DNA of 64,000 nucleotides, from positions 18,356-82,355 of the forward strand of contig JAIXZE010000311.1 in assembly GCA_027489875.1 (NCBI GenBank), written 5' to 3'. Below are positions 45,733 through 55,111 of this stretch, one piece after another; the first letter of the stretch is position 1, and the number at the start of each line of letters is the position of its first letter. The DNA is from Verrucomicrobiales bacterium (lineage in GTDB: Bacteria > Verrucomicrobiota > Verrucomicrobiia > Limisphaerales > UBA9464). Made by a program: the position numbers and the translations under genes. Under the pieces are notes generated by a model. That model saw only the letters and a program-made list of their open reading frames with translations. It was not told where the DNA came from and did no database searches.

Positions 45733-47060
45733 GCGTCAAAATCCTCGAAACATCCGTGGATGGCTTCAACGGCCCGCGCCAGATCCCGGCGACGGATCGT
45801 CAGTGGCGGCGTCAGGCTCAGGACCTGTGCCTCCGCGCCTTCCGGAAGGATGATGAACCCCTCGGAAAGCAACCGGTGCATGGCTCGGATGACCAGGTCT
45901 CCCGCAGTGGTTCCGTCCAACCGTCGAACCTCGATGCCAGCCATCAACCCCCGCCCCACCGGGCGGAGGCGCAGGTGGGTCATGCTGCCGCAGATCGATG
46001 CAAGCGCCGTCCTCAACCAAGCCCCCTCCGCAGCCGCCCTCTCAACGAGGCCTTCCGATTCCAACTCCGCCATTTGCGCCATTGCCATCGCACATCCCAC
46101 CGGATGTCCAAGGAACGTGCTCGTGTGGATGGCCTCTCCATCCGACACCGGCCAGGCTGCATCCATGATCTCCGAACGGCCAACGCAGGCTCCCATGGGG
46201 AACCCGCCGGTCATCGCCTTTCCCAGACACACAAGGTCCGGAACGACCGAGCTGTGCTCGCAGGAAAACCAATCTCCTGTTCGACCAAAGCCGGTGTAGA
46301 CCTCATCCAGCACGAGCAGCGCTCCATTCTGGTCACACCATTTCCGGAGCAACGGCAGGAAGTCGGCGGGAGGAACCCGGATGCCACCTCTCGCCTGAAT
46401 GGGCTCCACAATCACGGCCCCAACCTCCCTGCGACGCGGCAGGGCATCCAAGCCTGCCAAGAGGTTCTCGAGACGCGAACACCCGGCACCCGTCGCGGCG
46501 CAATCGCAAGTTTCGCACGCGGGGAACGGCAGAAAGTGGCAGAACCCACCCAACTGATCCTCGAATCGCCCGCGAAAATGCTCCCGATGCGTCGCGTTCA
46601 GCGCCCCGTATCCGAGGCCATGATAGGCACCCTCGAACGCAATCACTCCCCGACGCCCCGTTGCAAGGCGCGCCGTCTTCAATGCCGCCTCGACCGACTC
46701 GGATCCTGACCCGGTCAGGATGCTCTTCGCCTCGCCCCGCCCCGCCCATCGACCAAACGTGCGATGGCTCAACTCGGCCAGCAGCTTGGCCTTGCCAGGG
46801 TGCGGATGCACGTCGCCCATGGCGTGAAGCAACGTCGCCATCTGACGACGCCCCGCCGCCACCACTCGTGGATTGGCGTGCCCCGCTGCGGCCACCCCGA
46901 AAGCCGCTGTCAAATCGAGGTACTTCCGATCCGAGCAATCCCAGACGGTGGTTCCCTTCGCCCTTTGCCACACCATCGGCCAGCCAGCAGCTTCCGAAAT
47001 CTGGGTGATGTTTCGGGACTCATACCGTCGCAACCGATCGAGTACCTCGTCGCGATTCAT
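45729..47060 (-). CDS. Class III PLP-dependent aminotransferase
   Basis: The protein has 443 residues, a fold-type I aminotransferase related to 4-aminobutyrate, acetylornithine or glutamate-semialdehyde enzymes. The PLP lysine is in LCLGKAMTGGFPMG; the aspartate that binds the pyridine nitrogen is in LVLDEVYTGFG; GSGSESVEAALK precedes it. A CDCAATGAGC cysteine-rich insertion in the middle is unusual and may bind metal. The amino donor and product are not predictable. It lies 9 bp after queE and overlaps rsmA by 4 bp. Confidence 0.88.
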   Translation of the reverse strand: MNRDEVLDRLRRYESRNITQISEAAGWPMVWQRAKGTTVWDCSDRKYLDLTAAFGVAAAGHANPRVVAAGRRQMATLLHAMGDVHPHPGKAKLLAELSHRTFGRWAGRGEAKSILTGSGSESVEAALKTARLATGRRGVIAFEGAYHGLGYGALNATHREHFRGRFEDQLGGFCHFLPFPACETCDCAATGAGCSRLENLLAGLDALPRRREVGAVIVEPIQARGGIRVPPADFLPLLRKWCDQNGALLVLDEVYTGFGRTGDWFSCEHSSVVPDLVCLGKAMTGGFPMGACVGRSEIMDAAWPVSDGEAIHTSTFLGHPVGCAMAMAQMAELESEGLVERAAAEGAWLRTALASICGSMTHLRLRPVGRGLMAGIEVRRLDGTTAGDLVIRAMHRLLSEGFIILPEGAEAQVLSLTPPLTIRRRDLARAVEAIHGCFEDFDA

Positions 47061-47069
47061 CAGTGTGCC

Positions 47070-47843
47070 TCAAACTCCTCGGGCATCAGGGGACCACACA
47101 TACTTGTGCATCTGGAGCTGGAACCGCACGGGAAGTCGGTCCTCGATGATGCGATCGGCCAAGGCCTGGCGGGACATCGGACGATGACCTTCAGGCACCG
47201 GCTTCAGTGCTGGGTCTCGTTGGTGGGGAGCCAGGGGAGCCACCCAGGAGACCAACACCGGGCAGATCCGCGGCAGCGTGTACCGTTCCAACACCACTTT
47301 CATCCACGCGTAATCCTCCTCCGTCCCAATCACGAACTTCACCTCGTCGGTTTCCCTCAGGAGCGAGAGGTTCGACCAACGATTCCGCGAAACCTCGCCC
47401 GAAGACGGACATTTCAAATCCATGATCCGGCGGATGCGTGGGTCCAGCACGCCGATGTCATGCGCACCGGAAGTCTCCACCAGGACCGTGAAGCCGGCAT
47501 CGCAGAGTTCACGCATCAGACCAGCCGCCCGCGGCTGCAGCAGGGGTTCTCCCCCTGTAAACTCGATAAGGGGCAACCTTTGTCTGGCGACGCCTCCGAA
47601 GATCGGAACCGATTCGGAGGCCCCCGCGGCAGGAGGGGCAAAGGAAGCCGCGAGGCCGTCGATCTCTCGCCGCACATCATCGATCTTGCGGCGGACGCCT
47701 TCCGTGAATGCGTAGGCGGTATCGCAATAGGAGCAACGGAGGTTGCATGCGGTCAGCCGCACGAAAATGCAGGGCAATCCCGCGAAGGTGCTTTCCCCCT
47801 GAAGACTCAGGTAGACTTCGTTGACGACCAATGTTTCAGACAC
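47070..47843 (-). CDS. queE: 7-carboxy-7-deazaguanine synthase QueE
   Basis: The protein has 257 residues, a radical-SAM enzyme that makes 7-carboxy-7-deazaguanine from 6-carboxytetrahydropterin for queuosine or preQ0 synthesis. The 4Fe-4S cluster cysteines are C33, C37 and C40 (ACNLRCSYCD), preceded by the family start NEVYLSLQGES and followed by EFTGGEPLLQ. No ATG precedes the domain; GTG at 47843 gives the usual start, with TTG at 47879 or 47831 as alternatives. The 47879 option would begin directly after the glgA stop. An unusually long loop (~40 residues) separates the cluster from EFTGGEP. Confidence 0.9.
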   Translation of the reverse strand: MSETLVVNEVYLSLQGESTFAGLPCIFVRLTACNLRCSYCDTAYAFTEGVRRKIDDVRREIDGLAASFAPPAAGASESVPIFGGVARQRLPLIEFTGGEPLLQPRAAGLMRELCDAGFTVLVETSGAHDIGVLDPRIRRIMDLKCPSSGEVSRNRWSNLSLLRETDEVKFVIGTEEDYAWMKVVLERYTLPRICPVLVSWVAPLAPHQRDPALKPVPEGHRPMSRQALADRIIEDRLPVRFQLQMHKYVWSPDARGV

Positions 47844-47879
47844 GGGAAGAAGGCTATCGGGATTCAGGACGACTACCAA

Positions 47880-49334
47880 TCAGGGACCGTGCAGCACGTC
47901 CCGATACAACCGGAGATAATCCGCGGCCTGCTTGCTCCACGAAAGATCCGCCGACATGCCATTCACACGGAAGTGGTGGATGGCCACCGGATCGCGGTAA
48001 AGGACAACGGCTTTCTGGATGGCCCATTCCAAGGCTTCCGCTGTTGGCTCCTGAAAATGGATCCCATTGGCCCGGTCGGCGTCGTCCCGAGGATCGATCA
48101 CCGAATCAGCCAAACCACCCGTATGCCGCACGATCGGTATGGAACCGTAGCGAAGGGAGTACATCTGATTCAGCCCACACGGTTCGAATCGGGAAGGCAT
48201 CAGGTAGAAGTCTGTTCCCGCTTCAATCCGATGGGCCAAACGGGCATCAAACCCGATCTTGACGGCCACGTTCTCCGGAAAGCGTTTGGCCAATTCCCGA
48301 AAGCGGGCTTCGAGGACGGGGTCTCCACTGCCCAGCAATACGAATTGCAGCGGAGTCCGGGGAAGAAGCTCCTCCAAGGCATCCGCAATCAGGTCGCACC
48401 CTTTTTGGTCGGTCAACCGACTGATGTTGCCGAAGAGCGGAATCTCAGGATCCACCGGCAAGCCCATCTCCACCTGAAGCGATGCCTTGTTGGCACCCTT
48501 TCCAGCCAGGTGCTGGGCATCGTAGGCATGGTTGAGGGCTGGATTGGCGTTCGTGTTCCATTCGGAGTAATCCACTCCGTTCAGGATCCCCGTCAGGTCG
48601 TGCTCCCGGCGGCGAAGCACCCCTTCCAATCCACAGCCATACTCAGAGGTACAGATCTCCTGCGCATAACGCGGACTCACCGTCGTGAGTGCGTCCGCCA
48701 GATAAAGCGCTCCCTTGAGGAAGTTGAGACGGCCGTGGTGTGCCGCGCTCTCCAGGTGGAACCACGACCAAGGCAGATTCGTGTACTGCCAACTCTCGAC
48801 CGGAAAAACGCCCTGGTAGGCCAAATTGTGGATCGTGAAGACCGTGCGAGGGGCGTCTGGCCAGCTTCCCGTGACTCGGGCATGATGCACCAGCAGTGGC
48901 AGAAGACCCAATTGCCAGTCATGGCAATGTATCAGCGATGGCGGCTCCGGGTGGTAGCGAGCTGCGAGCATCGCCGCCTTCGACAGGAAAAGAAATCGCT
49001 GGGCATTGTCGGGGTAGTCCCGCTGCCCCTCGTTGTAGAGGCCTCGACGGTCAAAAAAACCGGACTGCTCCACAAACCAGATGGACAAGCCCGGAGAAGG
49101 ATCCAATCGATGGAACTGGCCAGAGACGAGTTCGGGTCCTACCCGAAGATCAAAAGGCCAGCCCATCGGGCGAATCTCTGGGTATTTTGCCTGGATCCCC
49201 CGATAGAGCGGGGTAATGACCGTTACCCGGAAACCCGCTTGCGACACTGCCAGTCCGAGCGCAGCAACGGCGTCCGCCAAGCCTCCCGTCTTCGAGAAGG
49301 GATGGAGTTCGCTCGCAGCCAGAAGGACGTGCAT
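47880..49334 (-). CDS. glgA: Glycogen (starch) synthase
   Basis: The protein has 484 residues, a GT5 enzyme transferring glucose from ADP-glucose to alpha-1,4-glucan. The N-terminal KTGGLADAVAALG holds the ADP-glucose-binding KTGGL motif; HCHDWQLGLLPLL, NGVDYSEWN and the C-terminal SRFEPCGLNQMYSLRYGS are also characteristic. The start at 49334 gives MHVLLAASE, the usual beginning; an ATG five codons earlier at 49349 is possible. It lies upstream of queE with no intervening gene. Confidence 0.95.
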   Translation of the reverse strand: MHVLLAASELHPFSKTGGLADAVAALGLAVSQAGFRVTVITPLYRGIQAKYPEIRPMGWPFDLRVGPELVSGQFHRLDPSPGLSIWFVEQSGFFDRRGLYNEGQRDYPDNAQRFLFLSKAAMLAARYHPEPPSLIHCHDWQLGLLPLLVHHARVTGSWPDAPRTVFTIHNLAYQGVFPVESWQYTNLPWSWFHLESAAHHGRLNFLKGALYLADALTTVSPRYAQEICTSEYGCGLEGVLRRREHDLTGILNGVDYSEWNTNANPALNHAYDAQHLAGKGANKASLQVEMGLPVDPEIPLFGNISRLTDQKGCDLIADALEELLPRTPLQFVLLGSGDPVLEARFRELAKRFPENVAVKIGFDARLAHRIEAGTDFYLMPSRFEPCGLNQMYSLRYGSIPIVRHTGGLADSVIDPRDDADRANGIHFQEPTAEALEWAIQKAVVLYRDPVAIHHFRVNGMSADLSWSKQAADYLRLYRDVLHGP

Positions 49335-49424
49335 TGAGCCTAGGTTCATTCGCCGGGCAAGAGACTCACAAGACCAAACTCATGAGCCCGCCTGAAGCCG
49401 CTTGGAGGTCGTTGAGGCATGCGC

Positions 49425-50117
49425 TCACACCCGGGCCTCCTGCTGCAGGAGAAGCTCCACGTACGGAAGATCTTCACGAGTCGTCACCTTGGGATTAGGC
49501 CACCGGCCCTCCACAAGCACCACCGATTGCCCGATCAACTCGCACGCCGCCGTGTCATCTGTAACCTGGATCCCAAGACGCTTCACCTCAGACAACGCGT
49601 TGATCAACAAATGCCTTCGAAAGCACTGGGGTGTCTGGACCGCCCAGAGCCGCGACCGATCCAGATGACGCGAAATCCTCCCGTTTCCATCGGATTCCTT
49701 GATGGTATCCGTAACCCGAAACCCACCGACACTCGCGCCGTGCTTCCTGGCCCCTTCGATGCAATCCCGAATGTGCTCGGCATGGGTGCATGGCCTCGCT
49801 CCATCCTGGACGATGACCAACTCCGCCATCGGATCCGTCGCACCCACCCCGTTCCACACAGAATCCTGCCGCTCAGCCCCTCCGACCGCCATGCGCCACC
49901 GTTTCGTGGGGCATACATGCCGTGATGCCAGTTCAACGAACGCCGATTCCAACCCGGACCGAACCACGAGGACGACTTCGTCGATGGAGGTGCAACGATC
50001 GATCCTGCGCCATGTATGCGCGACCACCGGACAGCCGGCGACTTCCAGGAAGAGCTTGTCGATGCCGGGCCCCATTCGGGTTCCTCTTCCAGCCGCGACG
50101 ATGACTGCGGAGTTCAT
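49425..50117 (-). CDS. ispD: 2-C-methyl-D-erythritol 4-phosphate cytidylyltransferase
   Basis: The protein has 230 residues. The nucleotide-binding signature AAGRGTRMGPGIDKLF lies at the start, and the second signature is VIVQDGARPCTH with the later DDTAACE. It activates methylerythritol phosphate with CTP in the MEP isoprenoid pathway, which also feeds the squalene route at 31047. ATG 50117 is used because it begins directly with the first beta strand; an earlier in-frame codon at 50165 lies within the terminator hairpin. It is downstream of ompH but separated by a rho-independent terminator. Confidence 0.95.
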   Translation of the reverse strand: MNSAVIVAAGRGTRMGPGIDKLFLEVAGCPVVAHTWRRIDRCTSIDEVVLVVRSGLESAFVELASRHVCPTKRWRMAVGGAERQDSVWNGVGATDPMAELVIVQDGARPCTHAEHIRDCIEGARKHGASVGGFRVTDTIKESDGNGRISRHLDRSRLWAVQTPQCFRRHLLINALSEVKRLGIQVTDDTAACELIGQSVVLVEGRWPNPKVTTREDLPYVELLLQQEARV

Positions 50118-50120
50118 GGG

Positions 50121-50154
50121 AAAAGAAAGAGAGGCGCAGGAAATCCTGCGCCTC
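50121..50154 (-). terminator. Rho-independent terminator after ompH
   Basis: On the minus strand a 10-bp stem GAGGCGCAGG/CCTGCGCCTC (50131-50140 and 50145-50154) with a four-base loop is followed by a T-rich tract (TCTTTCTTTT). It ends the bamA-ompH transcript 44 bp past the ompH stop and before the ispD start. Confidence 0.8.
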
Positions 50155-50197
50155 CCAAAGTTCAAGTCGTGTCAGCTCCCAGGAGCCGAGGTGCCCA

Positions 50198-50818
50198 TCA
50201 GGGCTTCTTCTCTTCGTCCTTCTTGACCGCGTCCGCGGGCGCATTCGCGTTGAGCGCCTTCAGCACACCATCCGAAAGATCGTCGGATCCACCCAGAAGG
50301 CTGGTGTAGACGACCACCGGCGTCTGGTTGATCGATTCGGCGGCAGTATCCAAAACAGCCTGATACCCAGCCACCTTGGCCTTCTCCTCGACGACCCCGC
50401 GGATGTCCCTCAACACGGACTCGCGCATGCGCTTCTGCATCTCGACGATGGTCTTCCGGGAGTTGTCATCGAAGGTCCGAATGCTCTGCTCCAATTCGCG
50501 GACCTCCAATTGCTTCTTCTCGGCGTCCTTCTTGCGCTTGTCCTTTTCTTCAGCCGAGGCCGCAGGATCGTTCAGACCATCGAGCATCTTCTTGAAGTCC
50601 TCGTTGGCCTTCTTGTAGTCCTCGACCATTCCGTTTCGGGCTTTCTCGAGGTCCCCCGCGCGTTCCTTCAGCTGCGTATCGGCCTGCTTGGTTCGCCAGT
50701 AACCGTCGAAGACCTTCTTCAGGTCAACAACGGCCATCTTCGATTGCGCCTGAGCGGCAACCGCAAACATCAACGCGGCAGCAATGCCGGCCAGTCGTTT
50801 CATCACATTCGAGTTCAT
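50198..50818 (-). CDS. OmpH/Skp-family periplasmic chaperone
   Basis: The protein has 206 residues with a signal peptide (RLAGIAAALMFAVAAQAQS, 8-26). The mature part begins KMAVVDLKKVFDGYW, the hallmark of OmpH/Skp, then runs as a long charged coiled coil (KARNGMVEDYKKANEDFKKM) that forms the tentacles of the trimeric chaperone. It carries a C-terminal extension PADAVKKDEEKKP rich in Lys and Glu. It escorts unfolded outer-membrane proteins to BamA, whose gene is directly upstream (25-bp gap). The start at 50818 is the first ATG; the next, at 50803, would also work. Confidence 0.92.
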   Translation of the reverse strand: MNSNVMKRLAGIAAALMFAVAAQAQSKMAVVDLKKVFDGYWRTKQADTQLKERAGDLEKARNGMVEDYKKANEDFKKMLDGLNDPAASAEEKDKRKKDAEKKQLEVRELEQSIRTFDDNSRKTIVEMQKRMRESVLRDIRGVVEEKAKVAGYQAVLDTAAESINQTPVVVYTSLLGGSDDLSDGVLKALNANAPADAVKKDEEKKP

Positions 50819-50843
50819 GCTGTCGTAATTCCCCGTCAATTAT

Positions 50844-53294
50844 TCAGAAATCCCGCGTGTAGCCCACACCAAACTGGAAGCGACCGCCTCCGGACTGCCG
50901 GGTGTCATGCGTGATAGGTATGCCGTAATCGAGTCGCAAGGGACCAATTGGAAGGTTCAACCGCAGGCCAACACCCCAATTGTCGCTGTAAAGCCTTGTC
51001 GTCTGTCGATTCCCACCTCCGTCCACATAATCCTGTGGCTCGAAGCTGTAGGCCTCCGGATAAACCATGCCCACGTCATAGAACACTGCGAAGCGCAACC
51101 GTTCGATGATGGGAACACTGTATTCAGCCCCACCGAACCAGTAAGTCCCGCCGCCGGTCGGTTCCCCGGAGATCGGGTCTCGCGGACCAACCTGACGGAA
51201 ACGATATCCGCGAAGGGACGTCAGGCCGCCGAGGTACCATCGATCGAAGAGAGGAACGCGATCCCGTCGCCCACGATCGCCATCCCCGTAACTCTTCACC
51301 ACACCCAACCGACCACTCAACTCAAGCACATGCCCTTCGAACACGTCCTGCCAAAAACTCGTTTCGGAAAAGGCCCGCCCCGGATTCCAGTACTGCGAAG
51401 CACGCACTTCCACGCGGTAATAGTCCGAATCGCCGCCGAACGGACCGCCGGCCAGTTCCGGAAGCAATTCGATACGATGACCCTTGGTTGGCAACTGGAA
51501 GGAATTGCGTGTGTCGTACGCGAGCGTCGCCCCAACCCTCGAAACCAAACGCCGCCCCTGTTCCTGCAACACAACCGAATCCGGATACGTGTCGCGGTAG
51601 GAATCATCGAAGTCGAGATTGATGGACTCGAGGGTGTAGTTGATGCCGCCAACCAGGTTGAAGGGCAACTGGGTCGTCAATCCAACCCGACCGCCCGTCT
51701 GGCTCTGTTCATAGTTCTCCGAGAAGAAATTCAACTGGCGATGAAACAACTCGGTGTTCAATGAAAGCCGGCGGCCCAAGAACCACGGCTCAATGAACGT
51801 CGCAACGTAGTCCTGACGTCGGGTGCCCGCTTGCAGTCGGAGTCGCGCCTTCTGGCCACCACCGGTGAATGTTGGCGGATTGAACAAATCAAAGTTGCCC
51901 TGACTGACTTCGACAAATCCCACCAATGCATCGATGGAACTGAATCCGGCACCCATGATGGCGTTACCGGTTCGCTTCTCCTCAACCCCGATCACGAGGT
52001 TCTTTCGGTTCGGAATCTCGGTGTCTTCCGGCGTGGTATCCACCTTCTCGAAATACTGCATCTGCTCGAGTCGGCTCTTGCTCAGCTTGACTCGGACCGT
52101 GTCATACGTCTCCCCCGGTGTGATCGCCAACTCACGACGGATGACCTTGTCCTTGGTCCGAACGTTGCCCTTGATCTCGATCTTCTCGACGTAGGACTTG
52201 GTGCCCTCTTCCAGACGGTAGTTGAGATCCAACGTGCCCTTTTCCACGTTCGGCACCTTCTCGGATTCAACAAAAGCATCAATGTACCCACGCGATCCGT
52301 AGAAGTCGCGGATGGCGTCGACATCGCGCTGGAGGCTCTTGGGGGTAAACTTCTCGCCCGGCTTCAGGATGAGTCCCTGCTTGATCTTGTCACCTTCACG
52401 AGTCCGGAGATTGGCAACGATTTCATCCCGCGAGAAAAGTTCGTTCCCTTGGAACTGAACGGCACCAACCCGATACTGTGTTCCCTCCTCCACCTGGAAC
52501 CGGACGATCATGCGATTGGTGGACGGACTCTCAAAGCGCACATCCTTGAGTTCGAAATCGATGTAGCCCTGTTCCGTGTAGAAGTCCCGAAGACGCTCCT
52601 TGTCTTCCTCGAAGACATCGTCCTTCAGCTTTCCTGAGCCGGTGATCCACGAGAACATCCACCACCGCCGAGTCTTGACCACCCGCCGCAGCTTGCGGGT
52701 GCTGATTTCACCCGCTCCGTCGAAGGTGACGTCCTTGATGCGGATCTTCGGGGCCTCGCGAACCTCGAAAGTCACAATGCCTCGCCCCAAGTCCTCGTTG
52801 ATGGAAGGAACCGGTACTACCTCCGTCTTCTGCAGACCGGCCTTCTGGTACATCTTGAGGATCTCCTGGGCATCATTGAAGAGCTTCAACTGGTCCAGTG
52901 GCTCGCCAACCTTGGAGGTAAGCTTCTTTCGAAGCTTGCTGTCACGGTACTTCTTGTTCCCGGAGAATCGGACCTCCGTCAGCACAGGCTTTGCCTGCAC
53001 CCGGTAGGTCAGGGTAATCCCTCGGGCATCCACCTCACGGCCAACCCGGATGTTCTGGAAGTAGCCGGTCTTGTGAAGGTTCTGCACGTCCGCATCAACA
53101 GCATCCTGGGAGAAAGGCTCCCCCTCCTTCACCCGCATGTTGGCCCGGATCAACTGATCCGAAACGGTCGCCGGACCGACATGGACGATCAACACCTTCT
53201 GAACCGTCGGAGCCTCCTGGGCCTGCGCTGCCAGATGAAGGCACGCCAGCAAGACGGCGCAAATTCGGTTCCACGGGCGGACTGCTGATTTCAT
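50844..53294 (-). CDS. bamA: Outer membrane protein assembly factor BamA
   Basis: The protein has 816 residues. A signal peptide (about 1-25, ending AQAQ) precedes five POTRA domains (about 28-435; for example LTEVRFSGNKKYRDSKLRKKL and VRTKDKVIRRELAITPGETY) and the outer-membrane barrel, with LRGYRFRQVG as the variant of the VRGF lid motif. It ends in phenylalanine (GYTRDF), the expected beta-signal. It inserts beta-barrel proteins into the outer membrane, so the cell must be diderm. It shares a transcript with ompH downstream. Confidence 0.95.
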   Translation of the reverse strand: MKSAVRPWNRICAVLLACLHLAAQAQEAPTVQKVLIVHVGPATVSDQLIRANMRVKEGEPFSQDAVDADVQNLHKTGYFQNIRVGREVDARGITLTYRVQAKPVLTEVRFSGNKKYRDSKLRKKLTSKVGEPLDQLKLFNDAQEILKMYQKAGLQKTEVVPVPSINEDLGRGIVTFEVREAPKIRIKDVTFDGAGEISTRKLRRVVKTRRWWMFSWITGSGKLKDDVFEEDKERLRDFYTEQGYIDFELKDVRFESPSTNRMIVRFQVEEGTQYRVGAVQFQGNELFSRDEIVANLRTREGDKIKQGLILKPGEKFTPKSLQRDVDAIRDFYGSRGYIDAFVESEKVPNVEKGTLDLNYRLEEGTKSYVEKIEIKGNVRTKDKVIRRELAITPGETYDTVRVKLSKSRLEQMQYFEKVDTTPEDTEIPNRKNLVIGVEEKRTGNAIMGAGFSSIDALVGFVEVSQGNFDLFNPPTFTGGGQKARLRLQAGTRRQDYVATFIEPWFLGRRLSLNTELFHRQLNFFSENYEQSQTGGRVGLTTQLPFNLVGGINYTLESINLDFDDSYRDTYPDSVVLQEQGRRLVSRVGATLAYDTRNSFQLPTKGHRIELLPELAGGPFGGDSDYYRVEVRASQYWNPGRAFSETSFWQDVFEGHVLELSGRLGVVKSYGDGDRGRRDRVPLFDRWYLGGLTSLRGYRFRQVGPRDPISGEPTGGGTYWFGGAEYSVPIIERLRFAVFYDVGMVYPEAYSFEPQDYVDGGGNRQTTRLYSDNWGVGLRLNLPIGPLRLDYGIPITHDTRQSGGGRFQFGVGYTRDF

Positions 53295-53411
53295 GAGGAG
53301 ATTCTACGGATGCGGACGGGCGATGAAACCCAATCGGTTGCCGACCACGCAACTCCCAATCACGGACCTTTTGGCTCAAACCCTGTTCAATCGCCGGCTT
53401 GAACATCCTGA

Positions 53412-54929
53412 TCAGTCTGCCTGCGCGATCTTGGAAGCACTTTCGTAACGCGTGATTCCCTTGAGGAATGTCAGGCAAACATCGCCTGTCGGACCATTCC
53501 GCTGCTTGGCGATCAAAAGATTGACCGGAGTGGCCGCCATCCCGTCGTCTCGCGCTTCGGTCTCGTCGCGCTTCGGATCTTCGTCCTCCTGCGCAGGCTT
53601 GTACAGGAGTCCAACCAAGTCGGCATCCTGCTCGATTGCACCGGATTCACGAAGATCGGAAAGCTTGGGCTTGCGGTCCTTGTCCTTCTCAAGGTCGCGG
53701 TTCAACTGACACAGCACGATGACGGGCACTTTCAGTTCCTTGGCGAGTGCCTTCACGCCGTTGGAGAGCTCGGCCACTTCCTGCTGACGCGAGTCCGCCG
53801 CCTTTTTGGACGTGGAATGCAGCAACTGGAGGTAATCGATGACGATCAGCTTGATCCCGTGCTGCTGCCACATCCGGCGGGCGCGTGCCCGAAGCTGCAG
53901 GATCGAGAGTCCAGGAGTGTCATCGATATGGATCGGAGCACGGCTGAGTTTTGACGCAGCTGCGGTCAATCGACGGAAATCTCCTTCGGAAAGGAACCCA
54001 TCGCGGATCATGCGTCCATTCACCCTTGCCAGCGAGGTCAGCATACGCATGACCAACGATTCCGAGGTCATTTCGAGGCTGAAAACTGCCACAGGTTGCC
54101 CCACTTCCACGGCCACGTGTTCGGCAATATTCATGGCCAGCGACGTCTTGCCCATGGACGGACGCGCGGCGATCACAACCATGTCAGCCGGCTGGAGCCC
54201 GCTGGTCATCTTGTCAAAGTCAGCGAATCCCGTAGGAAGTCCGGTGAGCCCCCCCTTCCGCTGGTGATACTCCTGGATCATGTCCACCGCACTCCGGACC
54301 AACTCCTTCATGGATCGGTTTCCAATCTCCTCCCGATCTTCGCTGATCTTCAGAATGTCACGCTCCACCTCATCAAGCAGCGAATCAACTGTCCCCTCGT
54401 GCCCGTGGACTCTTCCCAGGACCTCCGTGCAGGTCGCCAGAATGCGACGAAGGACGAATTTCTCCCGAACGATATCAAGGTAGAAGGAGAGGTTGGCGGC
54501 GCTCGGCACCGCATCCATCAACTGAGACAGGTAAGCGAGCCCTCCAACCCCATCGAGCTGCCCGTTGTCCTTCAGCCTTTGTCCTAGTGTGATCAGGTCA
54601 ATCGCATCCTTACGATCGTACATCCCCACGAGCAGTTCGTAGAGAGTCTGATGGCGCAGGTCATAAAACACTTCAGGTCCTGATTTCAGCCTCTCCACGC
54701 ATTGCCCAATGCAATCGTTCGGGGCCAGCAACGCGCATCCGAGAACCCCCTGCTCCGCCTCCAACGAGTGTGGAGGCAAACGATCAAGGCGCGAGAGGTC
54801 CACGGCGGGCTTCTTCTTGCCCCCCTTGCGCAGATTCGGCCCCTCCCGCCGCGCGGGCATCATTGCCTCAACGGGAACAGGCGTCATATCCGCGGTAAAA
54901 CCATCCGTTTCAGGAAACTCGTCGGCCAT
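53412..54929 (-). CDS. dnaB: Replicative DNA helicase DnaB
   Basis: The protein has 505 residues. The N-terminal domain (about 50-160) is joined by a linker to the RecA-like motor domain with Walker A ARPSMGKT (255-262), Walker B LIVIDYLQLLH and the arginine-finger segment SDLRESGAIEQDADL. It unwinds DNA at the fork as a hexamer. Residues 1-48 are a low-complexity, basic leader (RKGGKKKP) longer than in many homologues. ATG 54929 is chosen because an earlier in-frame start at 55052 runs through non-protein-like sequence. It lies downstream of rplI but beyond a terminator. Confidence 0.95.
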   Translation of the reverse strand: MADEFPETDGFTADMTPVPVEAMMPARREGPNLRKGGKKKPAVDLSRLDRLPPHSLEAEQGVLGCALLAPNDCIGQCVERLKSGPEVFYDLRHQTLYELLVGMYDRKDAIDLITLGQRLKDNGQLDGVGGLAYLSQLMDAVPSAANLSFYLDIVREKFVLRRILATCTEVLGRVHGHEGTVDSLLDEVERDILKISEDREEIGNRSMKELVRSAVDMIQEYHQRKGGLTGLPTGFADFDKMTSGLQPADMVVIAARPSMGKTSLAMNIAEHVAVEVGQPVAVFSLEMTSESLVMRMLTSLARVNGRMIRDGFLSEGDFRRLTAAASKLSRAPIHIDDTPGLSILQLRARARRMWQQHGIKLIVIDYLQLLHSTSKKAADSRQQEVAELSNGVKALAKELKVPVIVLCQLNRDLEKDKDRKPKLSDLRESGAIEQDADLVGLLYKPAQEDEDPKRDETEARDDGMAATPVNLLIAKQRNGPTGDVCLTFLKGITRYESASKIAQAD

Positions 54930-55052
54930 GGAACCAAAATGAACGGTGTGAGCGTTGTGGGAAGCCCAGGTTGTTGGAGGTTCTTCACAATCCATCCGGA
55001 GCCCTGGGAAACTTCCCCCGTCTCTGCCAGAGGATCGCTTTGGCGATCCCAT

Positions 55053-55085
55053 GAAAAAAGAAGACCCGGAGGGTAATCCGGGTCT
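55053..55085 (-). terminator. Rho-independent terminator after rplI
   Basis: On the minus strand a perfect 9-bp stem AGACCCGGA/TCCGGGTCT (55062-55070 and 55077-55085) with a six-base loop is followed by TCTTTTTT. A second hairpin GGATCGC/GCGATCC (55032-55049) lies just beyond. It is located 27 bp after the rplI stop and ends the prs-to-rplI run, leaving dnaB to its own promoter. Confidence 0.85.
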
Positions 55086-55111
55086 GCGTGACGGTCTGTG
55101 GAAGAGCGCGC

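Noticed and set aside
46764..49337. 857-codon plus-strand open frame across queE and glgA
   Set aside because: It crosses several well-supported minus-strand genes and has no recognisable motif.
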